This document shows, piece after piece, positions 32,183-44,246 of a DNA stretch of 64,000 nucleotides. A model generated the notes under the pieces. That model did no database searches, was not told the DNA's origin, and saw nothing but the letters and a program-made list of their open reading frames with translations. This DNA comes from Halocafeteria seosinensis (taxonomy: Eukaryota > Sar > Bigyra > Bicosoecida), in NCBI GenBank assembly GCA_001687465.1, contig LVLI01000006.1, positions 1 through 64,000 of the forward strand, read 5' to 3'. How positions within the stretch are numbered: position 1 is the stretch's first letter; every line of letters begins with the position of its first letter. A program made the position numbers and the translations under genes.

Positions 32183-34699
32183 CTAAAAAAGTCCCTTGAT
32201 TTGTCCAGTTTCGGTGTCGACATCAATGTCATAGTAAGCTGGCCGGGTGGGAAGCCCTGGGATGGTCATTATCTGACCTAGGAGAGGATAGATGAAGCCC
32301 GCACCGACGCTGGCTCGAATGTCGCGTACGTGAATCGAGAAGCCTGTTGGGACACCTTTCAGCTTCGGATCTGCACTGAGAGAACTCTGAGTTTTAGCCA
32401 TACAAACTGGGAGTCTCCCATATCCCAATTTCTCAAACTCATTGATTTTCGTTTCCGCGAGGTCGCTATAGTCTACTCCATCCGCGCCGTAAATCTCTTT
32501 CGCTACCTTCTCAATTTTCTGTTTCAGGGGAAGGCTATCAGGATAGAGAAGCTGTAAGGATCGCTTTTCTTCTCGCGCGGACTTGCAAGCTTTTACGACT
32601 GTTTCAGCTAGCGCCACAGCACCCTTACCTCCATACGTCCAGTGCTCCGAAGAAACAGCGTCAAAGGCACCAGCTTCGCGGGCTTTTCGGCAAACAAGTT
32701 CCACCTCATTATCTGTATCACCCGAAAAGCGGTTTAAGGCAACCACAGGCTTAAATCCAAATTTGTTGGCGTTCTCGATGTGTTTTATTAAATTAGCACA
32801 GCCTGCCTCAACCAATTCCAAGTTTTCTTCCAAGTACTCTTTTTCCAACTGCATACACCTAGTGTACATAACTACTCCGAAAGAAAAAGCTTGCAATCCA
32901 GAAGCTACCTTACCTTCTTGCCAGCAACTACCTGTGGTCCTCCACCATGCAATTTCAACGCTCGTATAGTGGCCACAATGATAACAGCGGTAGGTTGCAA
33001 TCCAGACTGCCGGCACTTGATATTGAAAAACTTTTCCATTCCAATATCGGCACCAAAACCCGCTTCTGTCAACACATAGCCATTTGGCCCTACCAGTTTT
33101 AGCGCCAGCTTATCTGCAATTATACTGCTGTTCCCGTGGGCAATATTGGCGAACGGGCCAGCATGGACGAAAACAGGTGTGCCCTCTACACTTTGCATCA
33201 ACGTTCTGCGAGAGGGAATTCACGGCAACGCTTATGAAAGAGACCTAGCTCGCTAAGACTTCGATAACACCAATGTCACTTACGGCATCATGGCATCCTT
33301 CATAAGAGCAGTAAGCGCTCCTGTGACACCGATATCGTTGGCATCCACAGTGTTACCCTCTTTGTCATAAGCAACCACCATTTTCCCAAGTCGTTCACGC
33401 AAATCGGCCAGGCTTGTAGCCAGCGCGAGAACAGCCATAATCTCGGAGGCGACGGTGATTTCAAATCCAGTTGTCCGAGTCATTCCCTTCTCACTGGGGC
33501 CCTCACCGATAGTGATTTGGCGCAAGAAGCGATCACATGTATCAACAACCTGGATGAGTGAAGAAATTCTAAGTCACACCATATGTCGCGGACCTCGCCA
33601 ATGAGGACGTACACGATTCCACATGATCCTTTCGGGATCAATATCCAATCGCACAAACCGCCGACGTTCCTCCTCTGTGAGGTCATCGGGGCTAGTCTTG
33701 TTGATTCCAAGCTTTTCTAATCTTCCGAGCATAATATCAGCGAACTCTCGGTGACCATCCTTCTTCTGCGGGCACAGCCGGTTGAACAACGCCTCGTCAC
33801 TCTGTGTGCTCTCGTGAAACATGCGCGTGTCTATAGCTGCAGCAAGTAAATTATTTGCAGCAGTGATTCCGTGGATATCTCCAGTCATATGGAGGTTGAA
33901 ATCCTCCATCTGCGGCCCTAACAATTGGGAAGTTGAAATGTGATACTAACCCGTTGCTGGGAAAACACATTCTTACCGGAATGCACTGAGCGTAACCTCC
34001 ACCTGTGTAATTCATATTGCGATACAGGATGAAACACAAGGGCTAATAGAGGAAATTGTCCAACATGCTGGATTTTACCCAGTCACGCACCTGCAGCTCC
34101 TCCTTTAATTCCGAAGGTGGGTCCTTGACTCGGCTGGCGAATGCAGGTAAATACGCTTTCATTTAATTGGGCCCCTAAAGCTTGTGATACACCTAAGACA
34201 GTAGTACTTTTTCCTTCGCCAAGTGGAGTAGGATTCACACCCTGCGCATTCGTTCAGGTTAGAGACATCCTGCGAAGAAGAAACAGGAATACCACCTCAT
34301 ACCGTGACAACAATGTAATTTCCATCGGGGGAATCCTGAAAGCGGTTCAAGACATCCAAATGAACTTTTGCTTTCGTCTTGCCATAATGTTCGATTTCTT
34401 CTTCCTGCAAAAAGACAAGAACGTAAAAGACATGTCATTCATATGGCGTCCTTGTGTGTTGTGTGTGGCGAATCCTCCATACTGACCTTGAGACCACAGG
34501 CAGCAGCAACTTGGCTGATGTTGTAGGGTTCGACGCTCTGAGAGATCTCAATATCAGATGGGACCGGCTGCTGGAACTTGACTCTGGAAGAGGCTTCTTG
34601 AGCAAGGGTGGATGCCATCGTTCTCGCACTGTATCGTAATACTGGGTTGGAAGTGCCAAAGATACCTGTTCTTCGTCCCACAGATAGGGTTTTAAGCAT
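32183..34699 (-). CDS. FTHFS: Formate-tetrahydrofolate ligase (10-formyl-THF synthetase)
   Basis: Eight exons (34699-34487, 34404-34303, 34241-34091, 34002-33977, 33909-33613, 33549-33284, 33205-32914, 32848-32183) give 670 residues. It makes 10-formyl-THF from formate, THF and ATP for purine and one-carbon metabolism. The ATP loop [10 protein letters not shown] (about 110-119), [54 protein letters not shown] and [14 protein letters not shown] are intact. It is monofunctional, like plant and bacterial enzymes, with no dehydrogenase/cyclohydrolase domain. The first ATG gives a basic leader ([15 protein letters not shown]) suited to mitochondrial import; a second ATG at 34618 would give a leaderless form. 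Exon 4 is only 26 nt. Confidence 0.95.
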
Positions 34700-35092
34700 C
34701 GATGACCACAGTCGTTCAAACTCCAAAAGAATGAAGTATACGGTAATTCGCACCGAGAGTTGGTTTCCAACAAACTCCACGTACTCTCAAAACAGTGGTG
34801 CAGATTCACTGTATGTGTATCCATCTTTGCCGAGGTCTCCAACTTCAAGTTGAAGATGAGGCATAGTGACACAAGACTGGTTAGGCAGTGCTAGACACGA
34901 CGTATTTCCGTTTTAGACATCTTAAATTAGTTCATAGAGTTGTTGCTTGGCGTCGCATGGAAGGTATCATACAGAGGGTGGGAACTCTGTGTATGAGCTG
35001 TGGAAAACTGCGTTGCTATCGGAGGCGATTGCTGCTCTTATGCACGCATTTCCATTAACTAGAGGAACTTTGACTAGACTCAATCGACTAAA
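34700..35092. promoter_or_regulatory. Divergent region, FTHFS and NOB1
   Basis: About 390 bp between divergent starts, presumably a shared promoter region. No exon, RNA gene or conserved motif is recognised. Confidence 0.3.
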
Positions 35093-36518
35093 ATGGAAGG
35101 ACCACGGCGAATCGAAACCCTTGTCATTGACTCGGGTGCCTTGATCGCCGGGAATAACCTTGCAAATAAGGCCACCGTAAGAACACCTTTCTCGGCTTAG
35201 CGGATGAGATGCCTCCTTCAATTGGTAAACATGCTGCTGTGCCTTTGTGCAGAGATACGTAACAGTACCCGATGTGCTGTCAGAGATACGAGATAAGAAA
35301 GCGCGAGACTATTTGGAGTCTCTCCCTTTCGAACTTGAAGTACGGGATCCTTCAGAAGAGAGCATGCAGACCATTGGTTGGTGGGTGCACAAAACAGGGG
35401 ACGTAAACTTTCTGTCTATAACGGATATGAAAGTCTTAGCGCTTACGTACATGATTGAGTCGCAAACCCGAGGAAGTGAAAAACTAAAAGACGACGTCAG
35501 AGAAAGACTAAGCTACTTGTTAAAGGATTCAAGTATCAATAGGCCCACAGTCTCTGATGACTCTACGAAACAGAAACAGGGAGCAAACGTCAAGATTCCG
35601 ACAAGCTCTGGTGCTACGCAGAGTGGGTTTTCATATGCTGCTGCTTTGTTCAAGGAGCGTAAGGAAGGCGAAATAGAAGAGTCAGGACAAGGCACGGCGG
35701 TAGCAACAGAGGAGGAACAAGCAGATGAACACGAGGACCCGGATTCTGACGACTCCAGAACTACCGACAAGGGCTCAGACCGGCAGAATGGACAGGAGGG
35801 TCATGAGGAGGAAGACGTACCCCGTGATGGGGATGCTGGTGGTGGCGTAGAACGTGACTCTAGTGTAGCTACTTCTGACATGAATCCAGCAGCAAATAAT
35901 GACGGGTGGATTACTCCTAGCAACGTGTCGAAGGTGTTAGCCACGCCCACAGCTGGGTTTAATCCAAATGATGGCGGTATTCCAGATCGCGCACTTCCTC
36001 ATGTTTGCTGCGTTACGGGTGACTTCACCATGCAGAACGTGCTGTTGGGCATGGGGATTGGCATTGCCTCACCTAATGGGCGTGTGATTCGAAAGGTTAA
36101 ACAATTTGTCCTCAAATGCGACGCTTGTTTTCAAATAACAAGAGACACCTCGAAGAAGTTTTGCCCCTTTTGTGGGAACAACACGTTAGCAAGATTGGGA
36201 GTTACTATTGATAGCAAAGGCAAACATCACTATCACCTCAAGAAGGACAGGAAAGTTAACACACGAGGGACAAAGTATGCTCTTCCTAAGCCAAAAGGTG
36301 GAAGACAAGGTGATTTACTTTTGCGCGAGGACCAACTGCTCCAAGGTGTCTGGAACCAAAAGCTAAGAACAAAGGAAAAGCCAGTAAATATGTTTGGCGA
36401 GGATTTCTATGTGCCAGAGAAGAAGACGAAACAACTTCCGGTGGGCTTTGGGAATAAGAACCCCAATGAGAAAAAAGGCCGAGAACGGCGAGGTCAGAAA
36501 AAAACTAAGAGGCGATAG
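35093..36518 (+). CDS. NOB1: NOB1, endonuclease that matures the 3' end of 18S rRNA
   Basis: Exons 35093-35176 and 35253-36518 give 449 residues. The PIN domain begins in exon 1 (LVIDSGALIAG, catalytic Asp13) and continues through VPDVLSEIRD and LSITDMKVLAL, which supplies further acidic metal ligands. An acidic low-complexity linker spans about 150-230. A zinc ribbon with two CxxC pairs (CDACFQITRDTSKKFCPFCG, about 317-336) follows, then LARLGVTID and a conserved C-terminal tail (KDRKVNTRGTKYALPKPKGG) and a lysine/arginine-rich end. NOB1 cuts 20S pre-rRNA at site D in late 40S particles. The 76-nt intron separates the first PIN aspartate from the rest. Confidence 0.95.
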
Positions 36519-37958
36519 TTCTTCGCGACGTAGCTAATATCTGAGTGTAGACAGTGTGCTTCTTTGAGAAAGTAGTCAATCTTGCCCTGTTTGGGCCAAG
36601 TTCCAGTATTTTGTGTTCAGCATATGACGTCCATATCATGACCCTTAGCAAGCCGAATACAATAGTTTGTGCCGCCTCCAGTCTAACAAATAAGCAGTCG
36701 ATGATGACACACTGTCAGAGACCTGGCTGTGTGGTACTGGTAGGCTAGGAAACAGTTTGACCCACCGGTCTGCACGACACCCTCGTCTAGAGTGCTCTAC
36801 ACGTGCTTTAAGTAGCTCTTCAAAATTGTTTTGCTGTTTCAATAAGCACACAGGTGTGACAAACCACAACCCGGCTGCTTGACCCCTAGTCCGAAAGCGA
36901 ACTTCATGCCATAGCAGAAGCTTTCACATGCATACACTGTACTTCCCTTTACAATAAACATGTGAGGTAAAACAGCAAGCATGCTTACCTCAGTTTTACA
37001 AAGTGATTCTGTCGCCAAAACTGACAAATGCCCTCTCCCTGCTGCTGTAACTTAAGGCAGTGAAGGGGCAGGATCATCCGAACCTTGTACCATGAGTAAG
37101 TTCCAGAGCAAGCTGTTCCTTTAGCTCACCTACGGAATGCCTTCGGGAACACAATCCTCTCACAATTCTGCAAAGATATGCGTTTAAACATGAGTAAACA
37201 GCATAAAGCGAATTGTCGCAACCCCGAGCTTCTTGGGACGGCTGCTGAAGTTGCTTGTTCCATCGTCATAGTCGAGAATTTCCTTTCTTCCATAGACTGA
37301 AGACTCCACTCTCTCTACCTCGATGCTTAAGGGGCTTCCCGCTTCGTGCTACGGGTGTAAATGAGGGAACTATAGCAGCTTGACTCGCTTCTCGGGCGGA
37401 GGAGGAGCTTCTGCTTGCTTCGCCCTCGATGTTCCCCTTGCCGCTGTCCCAAGGGAGGCTTTTTCCGCGGGGAAGCAAGTGCATCCACTTCAGAACTGTA
37501 TTGCCGTGATGTTTGTCGATGCTGGCGATGTATCTTGAGCGGACGAAGTCGGTTTTCAGTTGGTTGAATAAAGGGAATATTGTACCCTTTTTCCTCACTG
37601 GGTTATTATATTGTACAACAGCTTGTTCTTAGTGTTCTTCTCACCTTGTACAATCTTCGTGGTTTCTCGCTCTTCGGTTCAACAGAAGCGTATAGGGATC
37701 TTCAGCGGCTTTGCCCCAATTGGAAGGCTAGAATCCGCAAATAGCTCCATCTTTGGATCCACTGAGTATCGTGTTTCAGTCGCCGCCGAACATTATCCGA
37801 TTATCTTCGTGCGCATTCCTCTCTTCGCTGGTGGCTTGGTCTGACTGGCAGAGGGACCCAAGCTTCGGTCATCAGTCGTCTCTATACACTCCCGGTGCGG
37901 TGAATACACGCTCTTTGGCTCTGACAAGCAGACAGTACACGCTTGGCACTGGGTTGCC
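36519..37958. other. Long spacer upstream of the AP2 gene
   Basis: About 1.44 kb. Small frames on both strands (for example minus strand 37266-37598) have no recognisable domain. The region probably holds the NOB1 3' end and a long promoter and leader for the AP2 regulator. I saw no tRNA or snRNA motif. Confidence 0.3.
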
Positions 37959-39762
37959 ATGTTGGGAGGAAACAGGAAACAGGTCATGCCTCCTGCAAGA
38001 GAACGTGCAAATGAAGCCCAGGAGGCGAAGGAGGATGGTGGAGCGGGCGAAGCGAATGTGCATCAGCACCCTCCGATGGCGGTAGCTCCCATGTCCTCAT
38101 CGACCCTCGATGACGACGTGCAGCCGAATCGACGTTCAAAATCGCTAGGTGCATCAAGTACGCTTCCAGTGACAAGTTCTGTCCCTTCTGTATCTGAGTC
38201 TGCAACTTCTTCCTATGAGAGTTCTATCTCGGCCAACCACAACCCACGCTATTACTCCCACTCCCTTGGCGTCGCAGCTGCAGCACAGTTCAACAACTAC
38301 TACATGTGGGCCTCAACATACGGGGGAAATGGTCAGCAGCCGCCAAACTATGCGTACCCAGTATCATCTCCATATGCGCAAGAAAACATGCAGCGTACTC
38401 AACCGTCTTCGTGGTTCGTTCCTAGTAAGTAACCCCTTCGCCTCTTCGCCCCCTTGCGTTACTCAGCGAAGCAGCAAGTCTTCCCGCTTTTACAACGCAG
38501 CCGTTTACGGTAACACGAATCATACTGCTCTACAACTAGAGAATATGGAACTTCGCCGACAAGTTTACGCTGCTCATGCAGCCCTGGCAAATATGAAGCG
38601 AGGTCGGGAAGCTCCTGAGAAAAGCAAACCAAGTAAGTGTCTGTTGGCTATCGATAGGCAACTCCAAACTCGCAGAATTCTGCTAACTTTTGTAGGAACA
38701 GATAAACAAAGAAAACGGCGCAATGGTAAAGTGGAGCGGGACCATGCCGACGCTAGCTCTGATTCCAGTGGAACGGCATCCAACCAGATAGTGGAGACTG
38801 TACACTATAAACCCTCTCATCATACCCATGGCTATAAACCGCGAGCAAAAGCAGAAGGAAAATGCTCTTTTGGTTATCGGGGTGTGTATTGTAGAAGTGG
38901 ACGATGGAACGCACAAATCCAGTATGCTGGACGGAAAATGTACTTGGGTGTTTTCTCCTCGCAAGTGGAAGCCGCAAAGGCTTACGACGAAGCAGCGATC
39001 CGATACCACGGTCCTGGTGCATTCACTAACTTTGACTACCGCGGAACCGTCTTGAGTAGAGGACATATTCACGAGCCTGAGGAAAGACACGCTCATTCCG
39101 CCAATGGCAATCCGTCTACCCCGTCAAAAGGAGACTCATCAGACAATGACTCAGCGGGTTCTCTAGCCAGGCAAGAGGAAATCAGCGCTGCTCAGATTCT
39201 GTCGAGTGTGATGCACGGCACGGAGGAACCGAATGTGAGGGATGATGCATCGGAGACTATGGGTGGTGAGAATACTCCCGGAAGCAACGGAGTACCCGAG
39301 AAACGCGCCAAAGACTGCTCTGCTCAAAGTCCTTCTCCAAACAAGATTCGAGGGAGACTAGAAGACTGGGAAAAGGAACTCACAACTAATTTCGTCACGG
39401 AGGTAATTGATGGTAGAAGGACTGTTTATAAGGGAGACCTCGCTAGAGCCATGCTCGAATATGTAAATCCCCGGCGAGAGAAAGCATCTTTTGAGAAGCT
39501 CGTATCTCGAAGGCAACTGAATACCCGTTTAGCAGAGTACATGAAAGAACGGTCTGATTCTTCTTTGAGGGTTTCTCTATGTGATTCGACCAATGCTCCA
39601 GCAAACTCTGAGTCCGTTAATAAAGGGGAACATCCGCAAGAACGCGAGCAGGAGCCAAGTTTGGGAAAACCTGGAGAATCAACCAAACCTGGCGAAGAAA
39701 CAGCGGGGCAAATTGGAACTACTGGCGAAACCCAATGTGACGTTTCAGCTACCGCGACATAA
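37959..39762 (+). CDS. AP2/ERF-domain transcription factor
   Basis: Exons 37959-38424, 38501-38632 and 38696-39762 give 554 residues. One AP2 domain lies at about residues 256-313: [17 protein letters not shown], then [34 protein letters not shown], with the YRG and AYDEAA elements that contact DNA. The N-terminal third is Ser/Pro/Tyr-rich; exon 2 encodes a short leucine-patterned helix ([19 protein letters not shown]) that could dimerise. A stretch before the AP2 domain is basic (KQRKRRNGK) and may be the nuclear signal. The C-terminal third is Ser/Glu-rich with one folded-looking segment ([13 protein letters not shown]). AP2 factors are typical of plants, algae and alveolates. Its last 14 bases overlap the end of CWC25. 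Confidence 0.9.
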
Positions 39763-41281
39763 AATTCGAAGCGGATGCATCTCTTTGAATATAATGCCGC
39801 CTACCCTGAACCCTTGAACCAACGTCACCTCGAGATGCCACTTCGTTGTGGAACTCTGATAGGAAATTCTTCGACGCCGGTGCTGCTTGATCGTTTTCTT
39901 CTTCTCGCTCAGCTTTGGCTGCTTTATATTGACGCTCTTGGCTGAGTTGATGAGCAGTGGCGGACATTTCACTAAGCCGCTTCAGCCGCTCTTGCCGAGA
40001 TAAATTGGCCTTGCGTGTCGTACTACTGTCATTCGTATTCGAATCCAAGCGTAGCTGTTTCCGTTGCTCCTGCCTCATGACCTTCATCCGCGATTCTATC
40101 ATATCCGCACTTGGTCCGAGGTTTTTCTTATTTGTTGTTTCACCACTTGTACCATCATGTCTTTCACGCTGCGTTTTGGACTGAATCAATCCATACCTCT
40201 TGTAACCACCTTCCGTATCAAGTTGATTTCCATGTTCAAGCCGCTCTGTAGTATGCTCGCGCGTCGCCCAGCTACCATTTCCTGATTTCCCTTCAGAATT
40301 GCTTGAAGGTTGACCTCCTGATTCTCTGCTCAATGAGCGCTGTCGACGTTGATCATCATGAATCGCATTATCCCGGTCTCTTGAAGAACTCTCCCTAGGA
40401 GAAGCCCTTCGACGGTGCCGTCGCATCCTTGTGCTTCCAGACTCTCTTCCACGATCCTCCGCGAGTTCGCGCGAGCGGGAACGCTTGCTTCTCTTGTATT
40501 GCGAGCATGATCTGTCACGATGATATCGACTACTTTTCCGGCTACGGTCATGACTTTCCGTGGAGCGCGATCTATCTCGCGACTGTTCCTTTTTATGCCC
40601 TTTACGCGAGGATGAACTTCTTCTGGGAGAACGAGACCTCGAATGCCGACCATGGCGCGAATCGCGGGCCTCTTTGTTCTCCTCAGAATCATCACTGCTA
40701 TGTTCTCTTCGATCGCGTCCACCTTCAGAGCGCCCATGACTTCGCGAATCTCTATCCTCAGGGCCTTCTGACGAAGACCGTCTCTTGCTTTTTTTCTTCC
40801 TCTTGTGTTCGTGTTTCGATTTATGATGGCTCTCCTTTTTGTGCTTCGGAGAGCTCGTGGTGCCTTTCATGTCCTTTGCTTTTTCGATGAAAAACTGCTT
40901 CATCCTCTTTATTTTCAAAGGGTTATTTAGAACTTCCCCTCTCGCCTGTTTCTCTTTGTCTCTCATGGAAAATAAAGGGTCTTCGCGTTTGATTGCAATG
41001 GCTTCGTTGCGTACAGCAGCTTCTTCATTTCTCCTCTGATCTCGTAGGAAGGTGCTCCCTGGAAGCTCCCCCCTATTGTTCTCCAGCTCCTTCACCTCGT
41101 CGTTTTTCTCATTATCCTTGTACTTAAGCCCCAATAGGTAATCCTCTGCACTGGGGCCACTTGAACGGGGGTCACGATACATCCATTGCAAGCTCTCAGA
41201 ACCGCCTCCATCTCCTCCACGCTGATCACTGCTTTGATTATTTGCCATCCCAGCGTCCGGCACAACCGATTCACTACGCAT
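39749..41281 (-). CDS. CWC25: Pre-mRNA splicing factor CWC25
   Basis: A single exon, 510 residues from the ATG at 41281 (an in-frame ATG at 41248, MANNQSSD, is equally possible). The conserved N-terminal block is clear: [34 protein letters not shown] and [18 protein letters not shown]25 joins the spliceosome after Prp2 action and is needed for the first transesterification. The middle (about 145-325) is an RS/HK-rich domain, longer than in yeast and like metazoan CWC25. The C-terminal tail has a helical region ([19 protein letters not shown]). The gene is intronless. Its last 14 bases overlap the 3' end of the AP2 gene. Confidence 0.9.
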   Translation of the reverse strand: MRSESVVPDAGMANNQSSDQRGGDGGGSESLQWMYRDPRSSGPSAEDYLLGLKYKDNEKNDEVKELENNRGELPGSTFLRDQRRNEEAAVRNEAIAIKREDPLFSMRDKEKQARGEVLNNPLKIKRMKQFFIEKAKDMKGTTSSPKHKKESHHKSKHEHKRKKKSKRRSSSEGPEDRDSRSHGRSEGGRDRREHSSDDSEENKEARDSRHGRHSRSRSPRRSSSSRKGHKKEQSRDRSRSTESHDRSRKSSRYHRDRSCSQYKRSKRSRSRELAEDRGRESGSTRMRRHRRRASPRESSSRDRDNAIHDDQRRQRSLSRESGGQPSSNSEGKSGNGSWATREHTTERLEHGNQLDTEGGYKRYGLIQSKTQRERHDGTSGETTNKKNLGPSADMIESRMKVMRQEQRKQLRLDSNTNDSSTTRKANLSRQERLKRLSEMSATAHQLSQERQYKAAKAEREEENDQAAPASKNFLSEFHNEVASRGDVGSRVQGRRHYIQRDASASNFMSR

Positions 41282-41493
41282 GCACAACACGTCTACTGAC
41301 TATGGCATGACTGAAGACGGAAGCACATGGTTGATGAATGGCGCCTGTGAAGCTGTCGAGCGAGGCTCAAGAACTTGGACTGTACTACAACCTTGTACAA
41401 GTGTCAGCCCCGGTGAGAAACGAGGGAAGTGTGAATTTTGACATTAGGACACAAACCTCTTGTGAGCACTACTTGGAGAGATAGAGCTGTTAT

Positions 41494-42297
41494 TTAGGAG
41501 GTCCAAAATCCAGGAAACACAACGAACTTATTGGATTTGAATTCCGGTTTGTCGAGTCCATAATGACGTTTCAGGAACTGTATCGATGACTCTGTCGGCC
41601 TATCGTAAGCTAAGTCTTCCGGCCTTAAGCTTTCATTCTGCCATGCCAAAAATGTGTATAAGGACGCTCTGCGATACTCTATTTCACCTTCCTGCTTACC
41701 TGTAGCATGGACTCAAAGAGTTGCTTCCCAAACCCTCGTCGTTGGAACTCAGGACACAAGTAGAAATCAAGCAGGCATAATGGGTCACACTCGTGGAAGT
41801 CTGCACGAGACTGCACAACTATGTGCTAACAAACGTTGCACAAGATAGACGCATTGTCACATGCATGGTACTTACTTCCAAAAACAAATGTTTGATACCT
41901 ACTCTGAGGAAGCCGAATGCGTACACGGCTACATCCGAGGTTCCCGAAGTTCCCTGAGCGATGAAGTATAGTCTATCAGATTTTCGGCTTGCATTCTGGA
42001 GGCTTTCGACCGAAGTCATCGGCTGGGTAATGCTTTGTGCCTGCGATTCACCGACAGTAGACAGAGAGTGGTGAGAGCTGCTCTAGCAGTCGACGATTTT
42101 TCAAGTCCTTGTACCTTGGCAGATTCAGCTCCCAGATAGTCAATAGCGGGCTGCAAGGATTGAATTTGTTGTCGTGATAATTTATCGAGTCGAATACACA
42201 ACGTCATGACGTTGCTTTCGCCTCCATATCGTGCATCCAATCCTCCATCATGAGTCTGAACATTATTCAAGAGCCAGGAGGGCAGAGCTATTGCCAT
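41494..42297 (-). CDS. ATAT1: Alpha-tubulin N-acetyltransferase (MEC-17/ATAT1)
   Basis: Exons 42297-42115, 42022-41876, 41810-41700 and 41637-41494 give 194 residues, the size of the catalytic domain alone. It acetylates Lys40 of alpha-tubulin in the microtubule lumen. Diagnostic elements: DYLGAESAK, FGFLRVGIKHLFL, CDPLCLLDFYLC, the acetyl-CoA loop QRRGFGKQLFE, AYDRPT and FLKRHYGL...NKFVVFPGFW. The two residues known to matter in the human enzyme, Cys120 and Asp157, correspond to Cys122 and Asp159. No C-terminal extension is present. The family is mostly limited to organisms with cilia or flagella. The divergent JMJD4-like gene starts 99 bp away. Confidence 0.93.
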
Positions 42298-42396
42298 TGA
42301 CTCAAACTGTCTCAACACACTACTGTATATTCGAGGGGAACATAAATACCGCGTCAATACGGAAGACGATACAGTGACGAACTAGCGTTGTATGGT

Positions 42397-44237
42397 ATGA
42401 CGGCGAGGTGTGGCTCACGTATCCCCGTCATTGAACGCCCGTCGGACAGCGACGAACCCAGATCCAACGAGTCTGCACTTTTCGTCGGCTCACAAGAGGA
42501 ACACACCGGAGAACTGGAACCATGGGAAGAAGAGGTGGAGGATTGTATGGAGAAGAATGTCCCATTCTTGCTTGTAAATGGATGTGAGGGTTGGCCTGTG
42601 CGCCGGCAGTTCCTCAGAGCTCAAGCAACTGATGGAGGTGTAACACCTCAAAAAATCGGAGATATTTTTGACTATTGGATCAAAGATCGCTCACTGCGGA
42701 TCCCAGTAATTCACTGTGAATCCGACGGACTCTATGGAGACCAACGCAGAGATGAAATGAATTTCTTCGATTTCGTCTCCAGACTTCAGGAAGCCGCAAC
42801 CTGCGAAGAGGAAGAGGATGTTCCTCTGTACGGAAAAGACTGGCATATGGTGTACGACCTGTTGCGGCAATATGGTAAATACCGGACGAGTGTGGACTGG
42901 CCGACACTCTACGATATCCCTAATATTTTGAGAGACGATTGGCTGAACTTCTATCTTGACGGGCTGGGTCCGAAGATCTTTTCCTCTATTATTAGAGGCG
43001 AAGAATTCAATATGGAGGAGGTTAAATCTATCCTTCGCTCGCTACCTTGTCTGGAGTCTACCAACAATACGTCTTCCGACTATCGCTTTTGCTATGTGGG
43101 GCCGGAGGGTTCTTGGACGCCGGTAAGCCTGGTAAACATGTTGCTCAGCCTTCATCGTGACTAAATTTTATGCATCAATATTTTTGTAGAGTACAGATCC
43201 ATCATGACGTTTTGTGTAGTTACTCGTGGAGTGCAAATGTTGAAGGGTTTAAGCTATGGCTATTGTTTCCTCCCGAGGAGGTTCCTCGATTGATTGGTCA
43301 AGCAGGGACAGCAGTCGGCAGTTCTTCAAAAAGCCCGGATTGGAACACCCTCGGTGATAGGGAGGGCTATTATGTTAAGACCGCCGACTACCATGCCAAT
43401 ATCCCTACCAGTGCTATACATATCCATGACTTTAGTGGGAAATCCTCCGGTTCGAGCGGGCTGCAAGCTCTTATTGAAAGCTTGTTGCCGGAGAAGAGCT
43501 CTGAACTTGTTGATGCGCAAGAATTGTTCGAAGCTGTAGGGAAACATGCTGATGAGGTGACTTCAGTGAAAGCATTTGCACTATTGCAGTCACCAGGGGA
43601 AGTTGTATTCATTCCCAGTCACTGGTACCATCAAGTTATTAACGTATCTAGCCCACTTCATAACAGAATGGGACCTAATCAAGAAATTGTAGTTTCAGTC
43701 AACCATAATTGGTTCAACGGCCACGCCATCCTGAAAATATGTGGATTTATGGAGAGAGAGTTCGACGAAGTTCAACAGAGTCTTTACGACTGTAGGACCG
43801 ACTCTCGGCCTATACATGAAGACCCAGAGTATCTAACTCTGTGCGAGAAAGTGATGAAGGCAAACTGCGGGTTTCGGATGTCAGAATTCATTTCCTTGAT
43901 TGGAATGAAGGTAATGCATTTATTGACCCAATGGAAATGTCTGCAGCCATCTCTTCAGGATGAATACAACTGGCTGCCAAACGCCAAGGAACTGGTTGAC
44001 ACACTTGTTTCAGCAAACGTCCCACATGTACTTCGATGTCCTCTAGAGCCGATACCAAGAAACCGGTTAAGCATTTCCACGGCTAACATCCTTGAAGTGG
44101 CTCACCGACTTGAACTGCATCCTATCTTCAACGCTTCGGACATTATTACGGACATCGATAAAGTCCAACAACAGAACGATTTGACGGTGTTCTGGCATAA
44201 TAGCTGCACGGAAACACTGCGGAGAATGCATGAATAA
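42397..44237 (+). CDS. JMJD4: JmjC-domain 2-oxoglutarate oxygenase, JMJD4-like
   Basis: Exons 42397-43122 and 43197-44237 give 588 residues. The JmjC core spans the intron: DYRFCYVGPEGSWTP joins IHHDVLCSYSWSANVEG, then KLWLLFPPEE. Iron ligands are His244 and Asp246 (HxD) and a distal His in SVNHNWFNG; VVFIPSHWYHQVINV precedes it. This layout (SWTP, YSWSANV) matches JMJD4, which hydroxylates a lysine of the release factor eRF1 in animals. The protein is longer than human JMJD4 (about 460), with an acidic N-terminus and an inserted Ser/Gly segment near 270-330. The start is the first ATG of the frame. Confidence 0.88.
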
Positions 44238-44246
44238 CACAGTTTG

